Shown: positions 1 through 10,850, counted from the first letter of the stretch. The stretch is DNA of 64,000 bases from Coccinella septempunctata (GCF_907165205.1 NC_058194.1:26102856-26166855); one strand, 5' to 3'. Notes: generated by a model not told the origin, from the letters alone. Program-made: numbers and translations.

Positions 1-303
1 AACATCTTTAGTATTTCACATATAATATTCAGATAATTATAAGTAGTCGAGAATAATCGTGCTTTAATTTTCTTCAAGCATGATTCCTCATATAGCAATT
101 TGATCTCATTTTGTTTTCATGAGATTCAACATCATCATTTCTGAAACCGTCCCATTAAGGTGTTTTTCTCTATCCAGAATTGGGTTCTCTTTGAAAAAGT
201 GTTTTTTATTGCGCACAAATTCTCATTTATTCAGAAATTCATTTATTCTGAGATAAATCACAACAGGTAGGAGGCTGTTGAAGGATAAATCTAGCTCATA
301 CCG
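1..303. other. Unassigned AT-rich sequence
   Basis: I see no ORF, RNA gene or repeat relationship in this left edge. It ends where the TA-flanked pogo-like element begins. Confidence 0.4.
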
Positions 304-305
304 TA

Positions 306-1213
306 GATTCGGGTGACTTGGGACGATTGTTGAATTCAACTTATCATACTTTCAAAACGGTGACCTATTTTTATCTGAAAAAGAGGTTCGAATATGCTTA
401 ATGACTCAGACTATTGATTAGGATATAAACCATGCTTCAGAATTCAGGTATAAATTTTGAAAAAAATAAAATATACTTGTCCCAACTCGCCCACCGATTT
501 GGGAGGCTTGGGACACAAGTTAAAATCTATTGATTTATCAAATCTCAAATGAAATAGGTGACTTGGGACGGTGTATAGTTTTGAAAAATTTGAATTTTTC
601 ATTATATAGTTGAAATTCGGTAAGGAAATTAAATGATAAACCCCTACTACAGCGAAAGTAAATATATTGCAACTCAAATGTGAAAAAAACTAAACACAAC
701 AAGGGAACTTTAATTTCTTTCATTCTTTGATGATTTCCTTGTGGAAATAACGTATCCTGCGACATATCGGCATATTTTCTGCTGCCAATGCTCCGCTTGT
801 ATCTATTCGGCATTGTCTCAAGTCATCCTATGAAACAACAAAATAAATGATGGAGATCAGTGTTGCCGTTTGATTTGTAAACAACCTTGTTTCATGACAT
901 ATCTAATATCCCAATATCCCACGTATCCAGAAAAAAAATTACACATGTACAAAGTGAAACACATGTACAGGACACTAGAAAGTATAAGAGCCATAAAAAA
1001 CGCTCTTTTACTCTCCTGAATTCGTTAATTTTTCCTGTCAATTCAAACGCTCTGGTCACGGCAAACTCAACAGGAATTAATTGTTAAACTAACCGAAAAG
1101 ACGCTACACAATCTTCTAAGTTTGTCCCTCCACTCATAAATGGTAAGAAACAAATAAATCTTTAAGGGGGGTAATTGTCCCAAGTTACAGGACTGTCCCA
1201 AGTCACCTGAATC
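306..1213 (-). mobile_element. Non-autonomous pogo-like DNA transposon (family A)
   Basis: The ends are inverted repeats: GATTCGGGTGACTTGGGAC at the left and GTCCCAAGTCACCTGAATC at the right, each flanked by TA (304-305 and 1214-1215). A TA target duplication is what Tc1/mariner/pogo elements produce. Copies of ACTTGGGAC and GTCCCAAGT recur as subterminal repeats near 311, 509, 550 and 1167-1200. On the minus strand a start codon at 813 opens a peptide beginning MPNRYKRSIGSRKYADMSQ, which resembles the psq-type helix-turn-helix start of insect pogo-like transposases. The rest of the transposase is gone. At 908 bp it can only be moved by enzymes supplied in trans. The TIR and TA evidence is direct; the pogo assignment rests on that N-terminus and on the ends resembling those of family B at 9.4 and 11.4 kb. 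Confidence 0.68.
750..813 (-). pseudogene. Transposase 5' coding remnant (psq-type HTH start)
   Basis: The first 22 or so codons from the ATG at 811-813 read like the start of a pogo/psq DNA-binding domain: a basic N-terminus (RYKRSIGSRKY) followed by AD-S-DTL. After DTL the frame leaves any recognisable similarity, although it stays open to 538 by chance. No catalytic DDE part remains in the element, so this is a relic. Confidence 0.45.
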
Positions 1214-1215
1214 TA

Positions 1216-2490
1216 CCGGTAAAGATGATTCTACCTACAACTACGGTTTTCTACTAGTCTGTCCGCATAGGCGAATATTCTGGCTCACTAGTCTGTTTTG
1301 AGTTGGATTTACAGCAAGTATCGGCCACATCAATCCAATATTCTTCACTTCAACTCTTGTTTATTCGCCAATTCGTATGGCTACATTCCGATATCGTTCC
1401 ATGACGCTGCATAACCTTTTAGGGTTGAGACGTTTGTCGGCGCACACAACACAGGAGAGAAATGATAGGAGGCCATGTGTGATTGAGTGGTTATGGCAAT
1501 TATTTTATATTTCATTCAACGGCCTGTCCTGATGAAATATTGCCAATAGAGACCTATAATTTTCCGGCTGACATTGAAACAACGATGACATGCCCGCTAC
1601 AAGAATCGGCGGGTCCATCCGACACAATGGGCCGTAAACGCTATATGGAACGATTATTACAAGCGCTCATTCCAGTTCGTCGCAAGAATCTTACACAACG
1701 AGTCCCGCTCAGGTGTGTAAGCACAGAAAGGGGCGAGCAAGTCATTTTATTTTTGTTGTACGGCGACGTGTCAGGAGACGCGGTAACAGGTCCCTAAACG
1801 CCGAGTCACCTCGCGTCTTACAAGCGATTCAAAGATAATTCATGTTAATATTGTCGGTCGTTTTCTTGTTCGTTACTTTTCATTAAACGTTTCTTATTTC
1901 GCTTTCAATTCCTTGTCGTCATTGTTTCCGATGTCAAACAAGGTACGGTAATTTGGTTTCACAATCGTCTTTCTCATGAGAGAATTCTCATTGGACTCAT
2001 CAATATTCATGATATGGCCAACAGTTTTCCGATTAATATAATTAACATTGTTCCGGATGCTACGTGGAATTATCGACGTATAGTTACTGATATTTATTAG
2101 GTCTTGTTATGTGTGTATTATTTGAGTTGTTCCTTAATTTTCTACTATTTTCGTTTAACAGTAGCTGCGTTATATGATATAGTAGCTGGTGGTCCACATA
2201 TAATGGTGATAATCGACTGTTATTATGCAGTCTCAAAATAATTCTATACGATGCCGGAATGAACTGGATGTTGAATATACGAGTAAAAACGCCCTTGTGA
2301 CCCTGGTAATTGATAGTTGAATATAGAAAAAATTTGTATGGTATTTTGGCCTCTACTTTCTGTTCAGATAAAGTTAGTTGTGTCTTTATTTCAATTCGCA
2401 GATATTCTACCTGAAATTTTCAATAAGCTTGTAATTATTACATTTTGCTTTTTTTCGGGTGTCGAGAAATAATAAGAGTATATAGTGATA
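1216..2490. other. Unassigned intergenic sequence
   Basis: The only open frame of note is 1483-1797 (+), 104 codons, with no recognisable domain and a length expected by chance. No TIRs, tandem repeats or RNA genes were seen. Confidence 0.35.
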
Positions 2491-2492
2491 TC

Positions 2493-3125
2493 TAGATTAG
2501 ATTAGATTAGATCAGATTAGCTTTATTGGTGATATTGCAAAACAAGTTGTTGCTTTCACAAGTCATAAATACAGAGGTTGAAATAAATATGAATAAGATA
2601 GATATAAAATATATAAGATAGATATAAAATATATAGAGAACACAGAACAGTTAAAAGTCACTAAAATTAAATAATAAATAATAATGAAGACATGTATACT
2701 TGAAAATAATTTCAAATAAACAAGTAGTGTTCATAAAACCTCAAATTAACTCACAGACAAAGAATTCGTTCACTGAATATAACACATTCCTGATTAATTC
2801 CTCTTTCACTTTATTTTTGAAATGTTTAATTGATAAATTTTTGTAAGAACTAGGTAAAACATTGTACATGGATGTTGCACAGAAGGCGGGAGAGTGTTGG
2901 GATCTACTTAGTCTTAGAAAATCCTTTCTAATGTGAGACTTATTTCGTGTGTCATAATTATGTACATCAGATTGTAGCTGAAATAAGTTTTTATTTTTGT
3001 GTACATATAGTAAATTTTCTAAAATGAATAAGCTAGGAAATGTTAGTTTGAGCTCACGAAATGTTTGCTTACAGCAATCTCTGTAGCCAAGACTCCCCAA
3101 GATCCTTACTGCACGCCTCTGCAAT
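2493..3125 (-). mobile_element. 5'-truncated LINE 3' end (CR1/Jockey-group-like)
   Basis: A minus-strand open frame (3124-2741) carries the end of a reverse transcriptase ORF. Diagnostic pieces are LQRRAVRILGSLGYRDCC at the start (the leucine codon lies just upstream of the ATG), ILENLLYVHKN, and VHNYDTRNKS, a motif common after the RT domain of CR1/Jockey-group LINEs. The RT catalytic core itself is missing. The element's 3' end lies near 2493-2527, where the plus strand shows GATTA repeated (ATTAGATTAGATTAGAT), the sort of short tandem tail such LINEs leave. The upstream side is cut where the mariner at 3126 begins. A more decayed relative lies at 47760-47897. Confidence 0.65.
2741..3124 (-). 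pseudogene. LINE reverse transcriptase C-terminal fragment
   Basis: This 127-codon frame has no internal stop. It covers only the thumb and tail portion after the catalytic core and ends at TAA near 2741. Without the YxDD core it has no enzymatic function. The full-length ORF2 of such elements is normally many hundreds of residues. Confidence 0.6.
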
Positions 3126-3895
3126 CTGAATATCTAGTTAGCCTAGACCAGTTCCATGCACACAAAAAATATTGCGTTACCATAGCAACGAACAAAAACT
3201 CATTAGAAATGGCAGGGTGATGTTTGAGGTCAAAGAAATAAACCAGAGTTACGCAATAAATTAAAAGAAAGAAGATATCCACCGAAATTGTGAAAATCGA
3301 AAAATTGGAGTATCAAGCCATCATCAAGTATCTGTATTCAAAAGGGTTAAGAGGTAAGCAGATTCACGAACATTTGCTTAATACCCTTGGTGACCAATGT
3401 CCTTCGTATGCGACCGTGAAAAATTGGACTGCAATCTTCTAAAGTGGTAAATTTTCCATTGAAGAAGATGACCGATCGGTAAGGCCAGTTTCTGTGTCAG
3501 TCCCCGAAAATATCGAAGCAGTTCATGACATGATTTTATCAGACCGTCGAATTGGGCTAAAACGGATATTTGAATATTTCATACGAACGCGTTCATCATA
3601 TAGTTCAGGTCAATTTGGACATGAGAAAAATTGCTGCAAAATGGATCCCCAAATGTTGACCAAAAGTGTGCAAGGGTAGAAGCATCGCGTTCGATCCGAA
3701 AACAATTAAACAGAAAAGACGCGGAAACCTATCCAAAGGTGTTTTGTTTTTGCAGGACAACGCCCCTGCACACAAATCTCATGTTGCCAAGCAAAAAATT
3801 CCTGATTTAGGGTTTGAATTACTAGAACATCCCCCTTATTCACCAGATTTGGCCACATCCGACTACCATCTCTTTCCTTAACTGAAAAAAAGTTT
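3126..3895 (+). mobile_element. Deleted mariner copy M1
   Basis: The left end matches the left ends of the other mariner copies (TATCTAGTTAGCCTAGACC). Coding remnants are clear: EIVKIEKLEYQAIIKYLY near 3280, then ILSDRRIGLKRI near 3535, and LQDNAPAHKSH with YSPDLA near 3750-3860. Compared with copy M2, about 300 bp is missing between roughly 3685 and 3705, which removes the first catalytic aspartate region (MDETW). The 3' end, including the right TIR, is lost after about 3893. Stops and frameshifts interrupt the rest. It cannot encode a transposase and, lacking one TIR, cannot be mobilised. Confidence 0.85.
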
Positions 3896-4324
3896 AAGAT
3901 TTATAATTTTTTTCCTAGCATACCAATACATTTGTCGACTTTCATGCATCAATAGAGAAAAATAAATCGGTGAATGAGAAAAAATTTCAATGGCAATTTC
4001 TACATGACAAAAATTCACGAAAACCCTTTATGAAAGCTTGGTGTCGATAAAGCGTTTTACAAAACCACCCCCCGCTAAATTCGGTGTTGGTAACGGCAAT
4101 TTTCAATTCATCAGCCTTAAAGCCAGTCCTCCTAATTCTGTTTTTCGCCGATGCGGCACAATAGAAATTCTGATTATTCCCCAGGGAGGATATCGCATCG
4201 CGGGGATCGTCTTCGGAGCCATCGCTAATTGTCACTTAATCGAGATCTCGACGTTTTCCCAGTCTATACAAAACGCGTCCCCCCGTGTTAGATGCGTATA
4301 CACCACCGTTCCAACGTGAAATAA
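3896..4324. other. Unassigned sequence between mariner and palindrome
   Basis: Open frames exist on both strands (3987-4235 minus, 4038-4319 plus), but they overlap each other antiparallel and show no domain. The stretch is GC-richer than the neighbourhood. I see no function. Confidence 0.3.
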
Positions 4325-4505
4325 TGATTTATCCGCCAGTTCACGATAAACAGCTGTATTCGGGTTCGGCTTTTGGACGGTCCGAGTATTGTTCTAGGAC
4401 TGCGCAAAACTGTTGCGCCCTAGTATAAAATCCTCTGCGCAGTTCTAGAACCATCCTCGGACCGTCCAAAAGCCGAACCCGAATACAGCTGACATCGCTG
4501 GATAA
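4325..4505. repeat. Palindromic fold-back repeat / hairpin MITE
   Basis: A left arm starting CAGCTGTATTCGGGTTCGGC at 4351 is mirrored by a right arm ending CCGAACCCGAATACAGCTG at 4491. Pairing continues inward through GGACGGTCC and TGCGCA, with imperfections and a loop of about 25-30 bases near 4411-4436. Weaker pairing extends outward to GATTTATCC and GGATAAATT. The transcribed strand would fold into a hairpin of about 60-80 bp. It may be a small MITE; no coding potential is credible. Confidence 0.7.
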
Positions 4506-4997
4506 ATTACAGTTCCAATAAAACTGGCTTGATTTATTGTGTGTCAAACAGGTAAACTAGTTATAACTTCGGAATTTCAAACGGTTTGGATAGGACGGAA
4601 CGAGGTTGAAGACTGAATGCGAGGTCTGGCATTGTCGAAGGGATTTTATCCATTGTACCATTAACCACTGCCTTTTCGAGATGTCAATGCAGAAAAGTCT
4701 CATATTATAGAATATGTCATAATATGAAAAACCGATACGAAAGGTCGGTCGGAGCTGATATGTTTTGAGCGTACAGGTATCATTCTTTTATCTGGAGAAG
4801 CATGTGAAAGAACGCTAAAAGACGGTCACCATGGGAATTTTTTTTATTACGTGAATCGAATGATTTCTTATAAAAGGGGGTGGGATGAAAAAAAAAGAAA
4901 TTTAATCAGTTTCAATCTATATAAAAAACAAGAATTGATGTCCATTATACAATGAGGGGATTTAAGGAAGGTCTTACCTTCAGTTATGTTACATATA

Positions 4998-5666
4998 CAG
5001 GGTGAGTCTTTGACTTGTACAAATATTTTAACAGTGGATTCTTGAGGTCGAAAGAAACACTTTTTTCCTACACCATTTTCTTCTAATCGTCTCGGTTTAA
5101 AAGATAGAGGCTGTTGAAAAACCCTGAAAAAAATTATTTTTAGTTCTATCTCACAAACGGTTTCATAGAATGAAATGAATTTCGAAATATAGTTAATTTA
5201 TTTGATGAATCTTAATCGAACACAAGATATCACCCACGTTTTCCAGTTTTCTCATTATGATCATTTCGTACTATAAAAGTACCAAAAATTCGAAGAATCC
5301 AACTCTTGAATCTATAAGTTGGACGCTATCTAATGAATATTTGAACGTTTTGAAAAATAAAAGTATTCTTCATATTCTCTCGTATAATGCGCTATTTTCG
5401 AGTAATTTGATGTTCAAAAATTGAAAAGTATCTGTGAAATTTGAAAAATTGGATACATTGGCTGAATGCAACTCTTTTTGAAAGATCTACAGATGTGTAG
5501 TATTGCAGATTTAACTAGTTATACTGAAGGTAATTTTGTTTTTTCAGGGCTGACACAGCTCATTATGAAAACTACGGCTATACATATCTTTTTATCAGGG
5601 CCGAATCGGCAAAATGGTATAGGAAAAAATCTACTGTTAAAATATTTGTATGAGTCGAAGACGTCT
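4998..5666 (+). mobile_element. MITE family C, copy 1
   Basis: The left end is CAGGGTGAGTCTTTGACTTG, flanked on the left by TA (4996-4997). The right end near 5636-5666 is the decayed inverted version (ATTTGTATGAGTCGAAGAC). The interior is AT-rich and non-coding. Copies 2 (8753-9371, opposite orientation) and 3 (24591-25257) share internal blocks such as TACTCGAAAACGGCGC and AAATATGAAGAATACTT (in variant form). A TIR ending in CAGGGTG with TA flanks fits a Tc1/mariner-type MITE. It does not encode a transposase. Confidence 0.65.
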
Positions 5667-5669
5667 GTC

Positions 5670-6585
5670 CAAAAACGTATCCAGGGATTATAATGGTGAA
5701 TACAAAAGTATTAATTCAGCACTTTATGGCACTTAGATTAAGTTCCCAGAACATTTCCTTGAGGTACTCCCTATCATTGGATTCTACTGCCTCAGCTGCT
5801 CAGCGTTGAAGATGGATCTGTAAAACAGATTATTGTTAACAACGTAAACGTGATCAGTCAATCAAAACATCCTCCTCGATAATCACTGCCACAGTTTATG
5901 CAATACCTATGAAGCCTTCGCATTAAACACGAAGCCTTTCGTTGGATATTCGTCACAAGCCAGAATGTTGCTCCAAAACGTCAATTTTAATTCGGAGTCG
6001 ATTCAGCGGTAATTATTATCTCACTAGGTGCACGCCGATTTCTAATTAAGCGCCGGAATAGAATGAATCGGATTCGATCAGGTTGGCGGGATTGATATCA
6101 GTTCGAGAACAACGCAGGTGGTAACACTGAGGGTGCGTTCGATTGGCACTCCTGAACGATTCGTTCATTTGGTGTACACCTGGGTCATGAATGATTGATT
6201 TATACAACTCTTCTGTATCCAGTCAAATGATTGCGGATATTTTGTTGATTGGTAATTCGTTTTTTATGAGTTTACTGGTAAAGGTCAACAATTTGCCAGA
6301 TTTTGCGCTTGACAATCTCCGGATTGCCTGAGGATGTTGGTAAGGTAGATGTGTGAGGGCATTTTTTCATTTTTGGTGTAACAGGGAAAAATCTGCAAGT
6401 CAGACGAACCACCCTCTCCTGAGGGGGAACAAGTGTGGGGATTCTCACTCTCCTGAGCTCGAGACCCACTAAAAACCCTCAACTGGTTCTTGAATATTGG
6501 TTCCGGGCATTTGCCTATAAACCGTTGATCTCTTAGTCGGCTTTCTTCTCGCACACTATCGTGCTGGGATTTATGTGTTTATCCT
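5670..6585. other. Unassigned intergenic sequence
   Basis: No recognisable coding sequence. Overlapping minus-strand frames at 6272-6554 are short and mutually overlapping, with no domain. Confidence 0.35.
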
Positions 6586-6589
6586 CTAT

Positions 6590-7480
6590 TGGATAACACT
6601 TTATTGGATTGATCAATAAGTTTCTGTTCTTATTTTAATCTATTTTTAATTGATCTCTTGGTCTCCTTCGGTAAATTCGCATTCTCCTTTTGTCTTCCTC
6701 TGGGTCGTAGTCCACTAGTCTCCTGAGTTCTTGATTCGGATGGTTTTTCGCTGTTTCGAATAATTTCTCTGCTTTTCTGTTCATGAATTCCGTTATGGTT
6801 TCCCATTTGAGGTCCCTATAAATCAGTCTATTCCTGACAAAACAAGGTGCATCTATTGAACATCATAGCAACTTGTTTTCAGTGGCCTGAATTCTTTTGA
6901 TATGGCTCTTTGCCGCGAAACCCCAGGCAACTGATCCATAAGTCAGTGGAGGCCTAGCAACGGCTTTGATTATCTTCAATTTCGTCTCTTTCGACATGTG
7001 GCTTCTTCTTCCTATCAGAGGGTAGAGTTTATTCATCGCTGCTTTCGTTTTGTAGATTGCTCGTTTGTTATGACTTTTCCAAGTAAGTCCTTTGTGAAGC
7101 GTTATTTCTAAATATTTGGCTTCATTTTTCCAGTCGATTTCTTCGTCGTCAACTTCTAGATTCGTTGTGGGTCACAGTCTCCTCTTCTGTAGTAATATTG
7201 CTTGGCTCTTTTGTCCACTGAGCTTGATTTTCCACTTTATGCACCAGTCATCTGTTTCGTCAATCGTTTCTTGTAGAACTCGTTCTATTACTTCTGGGTT
7301 GCCTGTGTCCTTAGCATGGTTCTTGGATTCTTCGGAATATCATGAATGTATATGTTGTACAGAAGTGGCCTAAGTACTGACCCTTGGGGTTCTCCAGCCT
7401 CTATATCTCTTGTTGTGGAGCATTCTCCTTCCACTTTCACGTAAAATCTTCTATTTTTGAGATAATTCCGGATCAACTAG
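6590..7480 (-). mobile_element. Jockey-like LINE 3' fragment, copy J1
   Basis: Minus-strand translation gives reverse transcriptase pieces in order: RNYLKNRRFYVKVEGECST, AGEPQGSVLRPLLYNIYIHD (domain 4-like PQGS), then beyond a frameshift MNKLYPLIGRRSHMS and TYGSVAWGFAAKSHI. These are typical of Jockey-clade RTs. A deletion of roughly 35 bp near 7305 removes the YADD region present in J2. The 3' end lies near 6590 (CACTTTATTGGATT), the same point as in J2 at 46764. The copy is 5'-truncated and dead. Confidence 0.8.
7288..7476 (-). pseudogene. Jockey-like reverse transcriptase fragment
   Basis: This 62-codon frame covers the RT segment with PQGSVL and the following YNIYIHDIP, then shifts out of frame where the catalytic YADD box should lie. 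It has no complete palm domain, so no activity is possible. Confidence 0.7.
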
Positions 7481-7639
7481 CATATTTTGATTGAATATTT
7501 AGCACATCTCATCTTATATGTTAATCCTTCATGCCATTTTCTGTCATAATGAAGGAAGCACTGGATACAGTGTTATATCTCAAGAAGTCACCGAGAAATG
7601 GGAAGATAAGGAAAACGAGGCTTAAATAATTTAAGAAGA

Positions 7640-7910
7640 GGGTCTTCACCGAGTCTCCTTTTTTTTCGGAATCTATGTTGGTACACCTACTCACGATTGA
7701 TTTGGCTTTTTCGTGGTGACCAATTGAATGGCCACCACGTTCTCCAAACTTGACACTTTTAGATTTTTTTCTTTGGGGACATTCAGAGTCAGTTGTGCAT
7801 TGAAACAACCCAGAGATGCAGAATAATAGAAAGTTAAAATACGCACAGCATGACAAGAAATTCAAGTTGGAGTTCTCCAAAACGTGAGGAACGAATTTAG
7901 AAAAAGATTA
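7640..7910 (+). pseudogene. Decayed DDE transposase fragment
   Basis: Reading from 7723 the plus strand gives IEWPPRSPNLTLLDFFLWG, matching the widely seen third-catalytic-block motif WPPRSPDLTPxDFFLWG of insect Tc1/mariner-superfamily transposases. The catalytic Asp of SPDLTP is replaced by Asn here, but LLDFFLWG keeps an acidic residue. Stops flank the motif, and an upstream shifted frame still hints at RGDQ/RGGP-like sequence. No TIRs were found, so this is an orphan coding scrap. Confidence 0.55.
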
Positions 7911-7929
7911 TTGTGCTGTGAAGTCTTTA

Positions 7930-8750
7930 CAAAGACATAGAAAAATCAGAAGAAACAAAGGAAGAAGAAACCAAATGAGCAGTTATAAGAACTTCAAATC
8001 AGAAAAAAACTCATCCATATCGTAAATCTCATCTTCATTAACCAGCCAGCCGTCGTAGGATGGGGTCGATCGAACTTTATGAACTTCGACGAGCTTCAAG
8101 TTTCGCTGGAAGCGCGGAGGAGTCTCTCACTCAGAAATTTTCAGAGATCCCCTTGAAATTCAATCGCCGTAAAATTGATACGGCTGGTTTATTTGTTAGG
8201 TTGAAGACATGGAGAACGGGGCAGATTCACGAGGTAGAGCTCCATCGTGGAGAGGCTTACCTCGGAGCACTAGGTAACAGCGATTAAGCTTCGAGAGCGG
8301 AGGTAAACTAAGTATGAAGGTTTATAGATAATAGGAAGGACATATTATGCCACGGTTCATCGAGTGTATCCCGAGATGACTTGGTGAAAGATGAAAAGAG
8401 ATTGTTCGATGTAAATGAGCCGAGGCTTGAGGAACGATATCTACACTCGACTTGAGCTTTGATAGATGTCCTTCGTTCACGTTTTTTGTTGGAACTGGAG
8501 GTATGAACTCAATCTGTAGGTCAATGTGAGTTCGAGGGCTGCTTGTCGAAGGTGTTCTACTTGATATCTACTGTTTCGAGTAGAGGGAGGAGGGTGATTT
8601 ATTCAATTTGGATTCTTTGAGGCAGTACAAAAGGCAGAGACTAAGCTCCTTCAGATCTTGATCAATTTCCTTTTCATTGCGACAGTTATCTTTCTATGCT
8701 ATCATGAAATTTCAATAAAATCGTCTACAGTCTATTCAATTCATAATAGA
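7930..8750. other. Unassigned intergenic sequence
   Basis: A 75-codon frame at 8060-8287 (+) begins MGSIELYELRRASSFAGS and contains no domain I recognise. It could be chance. No repeats were seen. Confidence 0.35.
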
Positions 8751-8752
8751 TA

Positions 8753-9371
8753 GAAGATTCTTGAGGTCAAGAGTAAAAATTTTTTTCTATACCATTTTTT
8801 CCGATTCGGCCCTGATAAAAATATATAGCCATTATAAGTTTTCATAATGAGCTGTGCTACCCCTGGAAAAAAAAGTATCCTTCAGAATAACTAGCTAAAT
8901 ATGAGACACTATACATCTGCGGATCTTTTAAACAGCTTTGTATTCAGTTGAAAATTTTTCAAGTTTCACAGATACTTTTTAATTAAATTACTCGAAAACG
9001 GCGCATTATACGAGAAAATATGAAGAATACTTTTGTTTTACAAAACGTTCAAATATTCATAAAATATCGCACAACTTAGTTTCAAGAGCTTGGTTCTTAG
9101 AATTATTGGTATTTTTATGGTACATTTATGGTCATAATGAGAAAATTGCAAGAACTGGGTGATATCTTGTGCTCGAAAAATATTCATCAAATAAACGAAA
9201 AACTATATTCCGAAATTGTGAAAACTAATAATAAAATTTTCATGGCTTTTCAACAGCCTGTATCTTTTAAATCGAGCCTATTCGGAGAAAATGAAGGAAA
9301 AAATGTGTTTCTTCTGACCACCAGAATCTACTGCTGAAATATTTGTACAAGTCGAAGACTCACCCTATATA
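8753..9371 (-). mobile_element. MITE family C, copy 2
   Basis: This copy is inverted relative to copy 1. The right end GTACAAGTCGAAGACTCACCC (9341-9366 region) is the complement of copy 1's left end. The block CCGATTCGGCCCTGATAAAA near 8810 is the complement of copy 1's 5590-5615 region. The left terminal 30-40 bp of the TIR is missing. It is non-coding. Confidence 0.6.
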
Positions 9372-9443
9372 TATTTTTGTACTTTGTATGCTTTTATTTG
9401 ATTTTGAAGGGTTTACAAAAAACAATCAATTCGTTCACATATA

Positions 9444-10352
9444 GAGTCATTCTGAGCGCACTGAGTTAACTGAGCGCAGTGGGTAAGTGTGCGCAGTGCG
9501 TATATCTCGACTGTGCAGTATGAAAGTGGGGTTCATTTGGGTGAAGCAAGGGCGCCGAATCCCCAAATTAGTTTTTCCTAGGAGTGAGCCGTGTGACGTT
9601 TCGTTAACTTTTTATTTGCAATCAATCAAATTCACTAGTTTTCTTGTTAATTTTTAGCATCTCTGCAAATTCAGCCAGGTCCAACTTCCGAGTCCGACAA
9701 TGTTACACAATATTTTATTCGATCATGGACATATTAATCTAACTATATAACAAAAAATTTTAGGTTCTCTCAACTGCTCAACTCTTTAAGAACGTCAATT
9801 CAAATTTTGGCTTACTGGGGAAAGTGTGCGCGGGTAAGTTATTAAATGTAAGTAAATTATGCCATTGTTGATTTTCTTGGTTAAGACTCGATCAATATTG
9901 TCCTATTTGTTCGGAAAAATATGAAGAGCCACCAACAGGGGAATGTATCAAGTGTTGTGTTCACCAGGAATGTTGACACGAACAAGAATGCACTGCTTGT
10001 AAAAAGGCGCTTCTGTATTGACAATAAACAGCATTTCTTCAATATTGTAACATTTTGATGACATTATTTTGTAATTTGTTTTGATTGTGTGGTTCACTAA
10101 GCACTGCGTTCACTTACCCCGTGAGGGTGCGCACACTTACCGGCAATACGGGGCATGTGAACGCACTCCGACTTTCACCATTAAATTTCTATTTGCGGAA
10201 AGAAAACATTTTTGTTTGTTGGCTTTTTGATGTTTTTTTATAGATTAGAAAATTCTCTATCTTATGAATATGTTTTAATTTTCCTAGCTTCAACATTTTA
10301 AACAGGTTATAGCTTGAAAGGCAAAAGTGCGCACATTTGCCCCAAATGACTC
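9444..10352 (+). mobile_element. Non-autonomous pogo-like transposon (family B), copy 1
   Basis: Terminal inverted repeats begin GAGTCATT at the left and end AATGACTC at the right, flanked by TA (9442-9443 and 10353-10354). The subterminal sequence is rich in GTAAGTGTGCGCA and its complement. The right half retains the transposase coding end: CPICSEKYEEPP, then GECIKCCVHQEC, stop, HEQECTACKKALLY and the terminal stop near 10020. Such a Cys/His-rich PHD/RING-like tail is known at the C-terminus of insect pogo-type transposases. The DDE core is absent. The element inserted at the 3' edge of a Penelope-like element. Confidence 0.72.
9900..10022 (+). pseudogene. Transposase C-terminal zinc-finger remnant (copy 1)
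   Basis: The frame reads DQYCPICSEKYEEPPTGECI and continues KCCVHQEC, then a TGA where copy 2 has Trp, then HEQECTACKKALLY and stop. Ordered Cys and His residues (CPIC, C..CC, H..C, HE..C..C) indicate a zinc-binding finger. The in-frame stop and the absence of the upstream catalytic domain make it a relic. Confidence 0.5.
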
Positions 10353-10354
10353 TA

Positions 10355-10388
10355 TTACGTTTCGGGCTGTGCCCTTTTTCAAATTTAT
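10355..10388 (-). ncRNA. Hammerhead-ribozyme-like core (degenerate)
   Basis: On the minus strand a stem-loop GGGC-ACA-GCCC (10364-10374) is followed directly by GAAACGT and preceded by TTGAAAAA, standing where a hammerhead has CUGANGA. The arrangement box 1, stem II, GAAA matches the reduced hammerheads described in Penelope-like elements. Two positions of the first box differ, and stem III is cut by the pogo insertion, so activity is unlikely. Confidence 0.4.
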
Positions 10389-10488
10389 AAAATTACATGA
10401 CAAAAACAAAAACAAATAATAGATTTATGATTCATTGGAACAAGTAGCTGAGGTTATGTTCCAATCTTTTCTTCTTCTTATGTTGGAC

Positions 10489-10794
10489 TCAAGTTCTTCT
10501 CTTCTTTTTGGCGTTGTCAATGATTGTCGAGTATATGGAACTCAGGTTTCTTATGTCCGTTCTGTCATTGATGTAATTGACATCTTGTTTAATATGAATC
10601 ATTTCGAGGAATTCCCTTGGTTTTCGATTCTTTTCTTTGTCCAATATTTCTGTTTTCCCGAAGTCAAAAGAATGCTGGTTTTCGATGGTGTGTTTGTATA
10701 GGGCTGTCGGCGCCTTTGAGTACTTATGTCCCTTCAGTCTGTCCTTTAACTTCTGTTGTGTTTGTCCCACATAAATTTTTGTACTTGACCTCAT
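10489..10794 (-). pseudogene. GIY-YIG endonuclease domain of Penelope-like ORF (C-terminal fragment)
   Basis: The 101-codon frame is uninterrupted. The GIY-YIG hallmark appears as IYVGQT (positions 7-12), followed by a conserved Arg in LKDRLKGH and a Glu in the FGKTEIL region. In intact elements this domain nicks target DNA for reverse transcription. Here the start is an internal Met, and the upstream RT is missing, so the fragment is presumed non-functional. Confidence 0.7.
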
Positions 10795-10850
10795 TCATGA
10801 TTCATTATGGATTAATCACAATCCATCAGATGTCCATCATGTCTTGAGAA

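Larger units (their letters stand above)
10355..10850 (-). mobile_element. Penelope-like element 3' fragment
   Basis: The minus-strand frame 10794-10489 encodes a GIY-YIG endonuclease domain: KIYVGQTQQKLKDRLKGH, ALYKHTIENQHSFDFGKTEI, and a C-terminal RNLSSIYSTIID. This domain order (RT then GIY-YIG) is the signature of Penelope-like elements; only the endonuclease end is left here. Downstream, next to the pogo insertion, the minus strand reads TTGAAAAAGGGCACAGCCC followed by GAAACGT, which resembles the hammerhead ribozyme core kept in the pseudo-LTRs of this class. The RT is lost. Confidence 0.75.
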
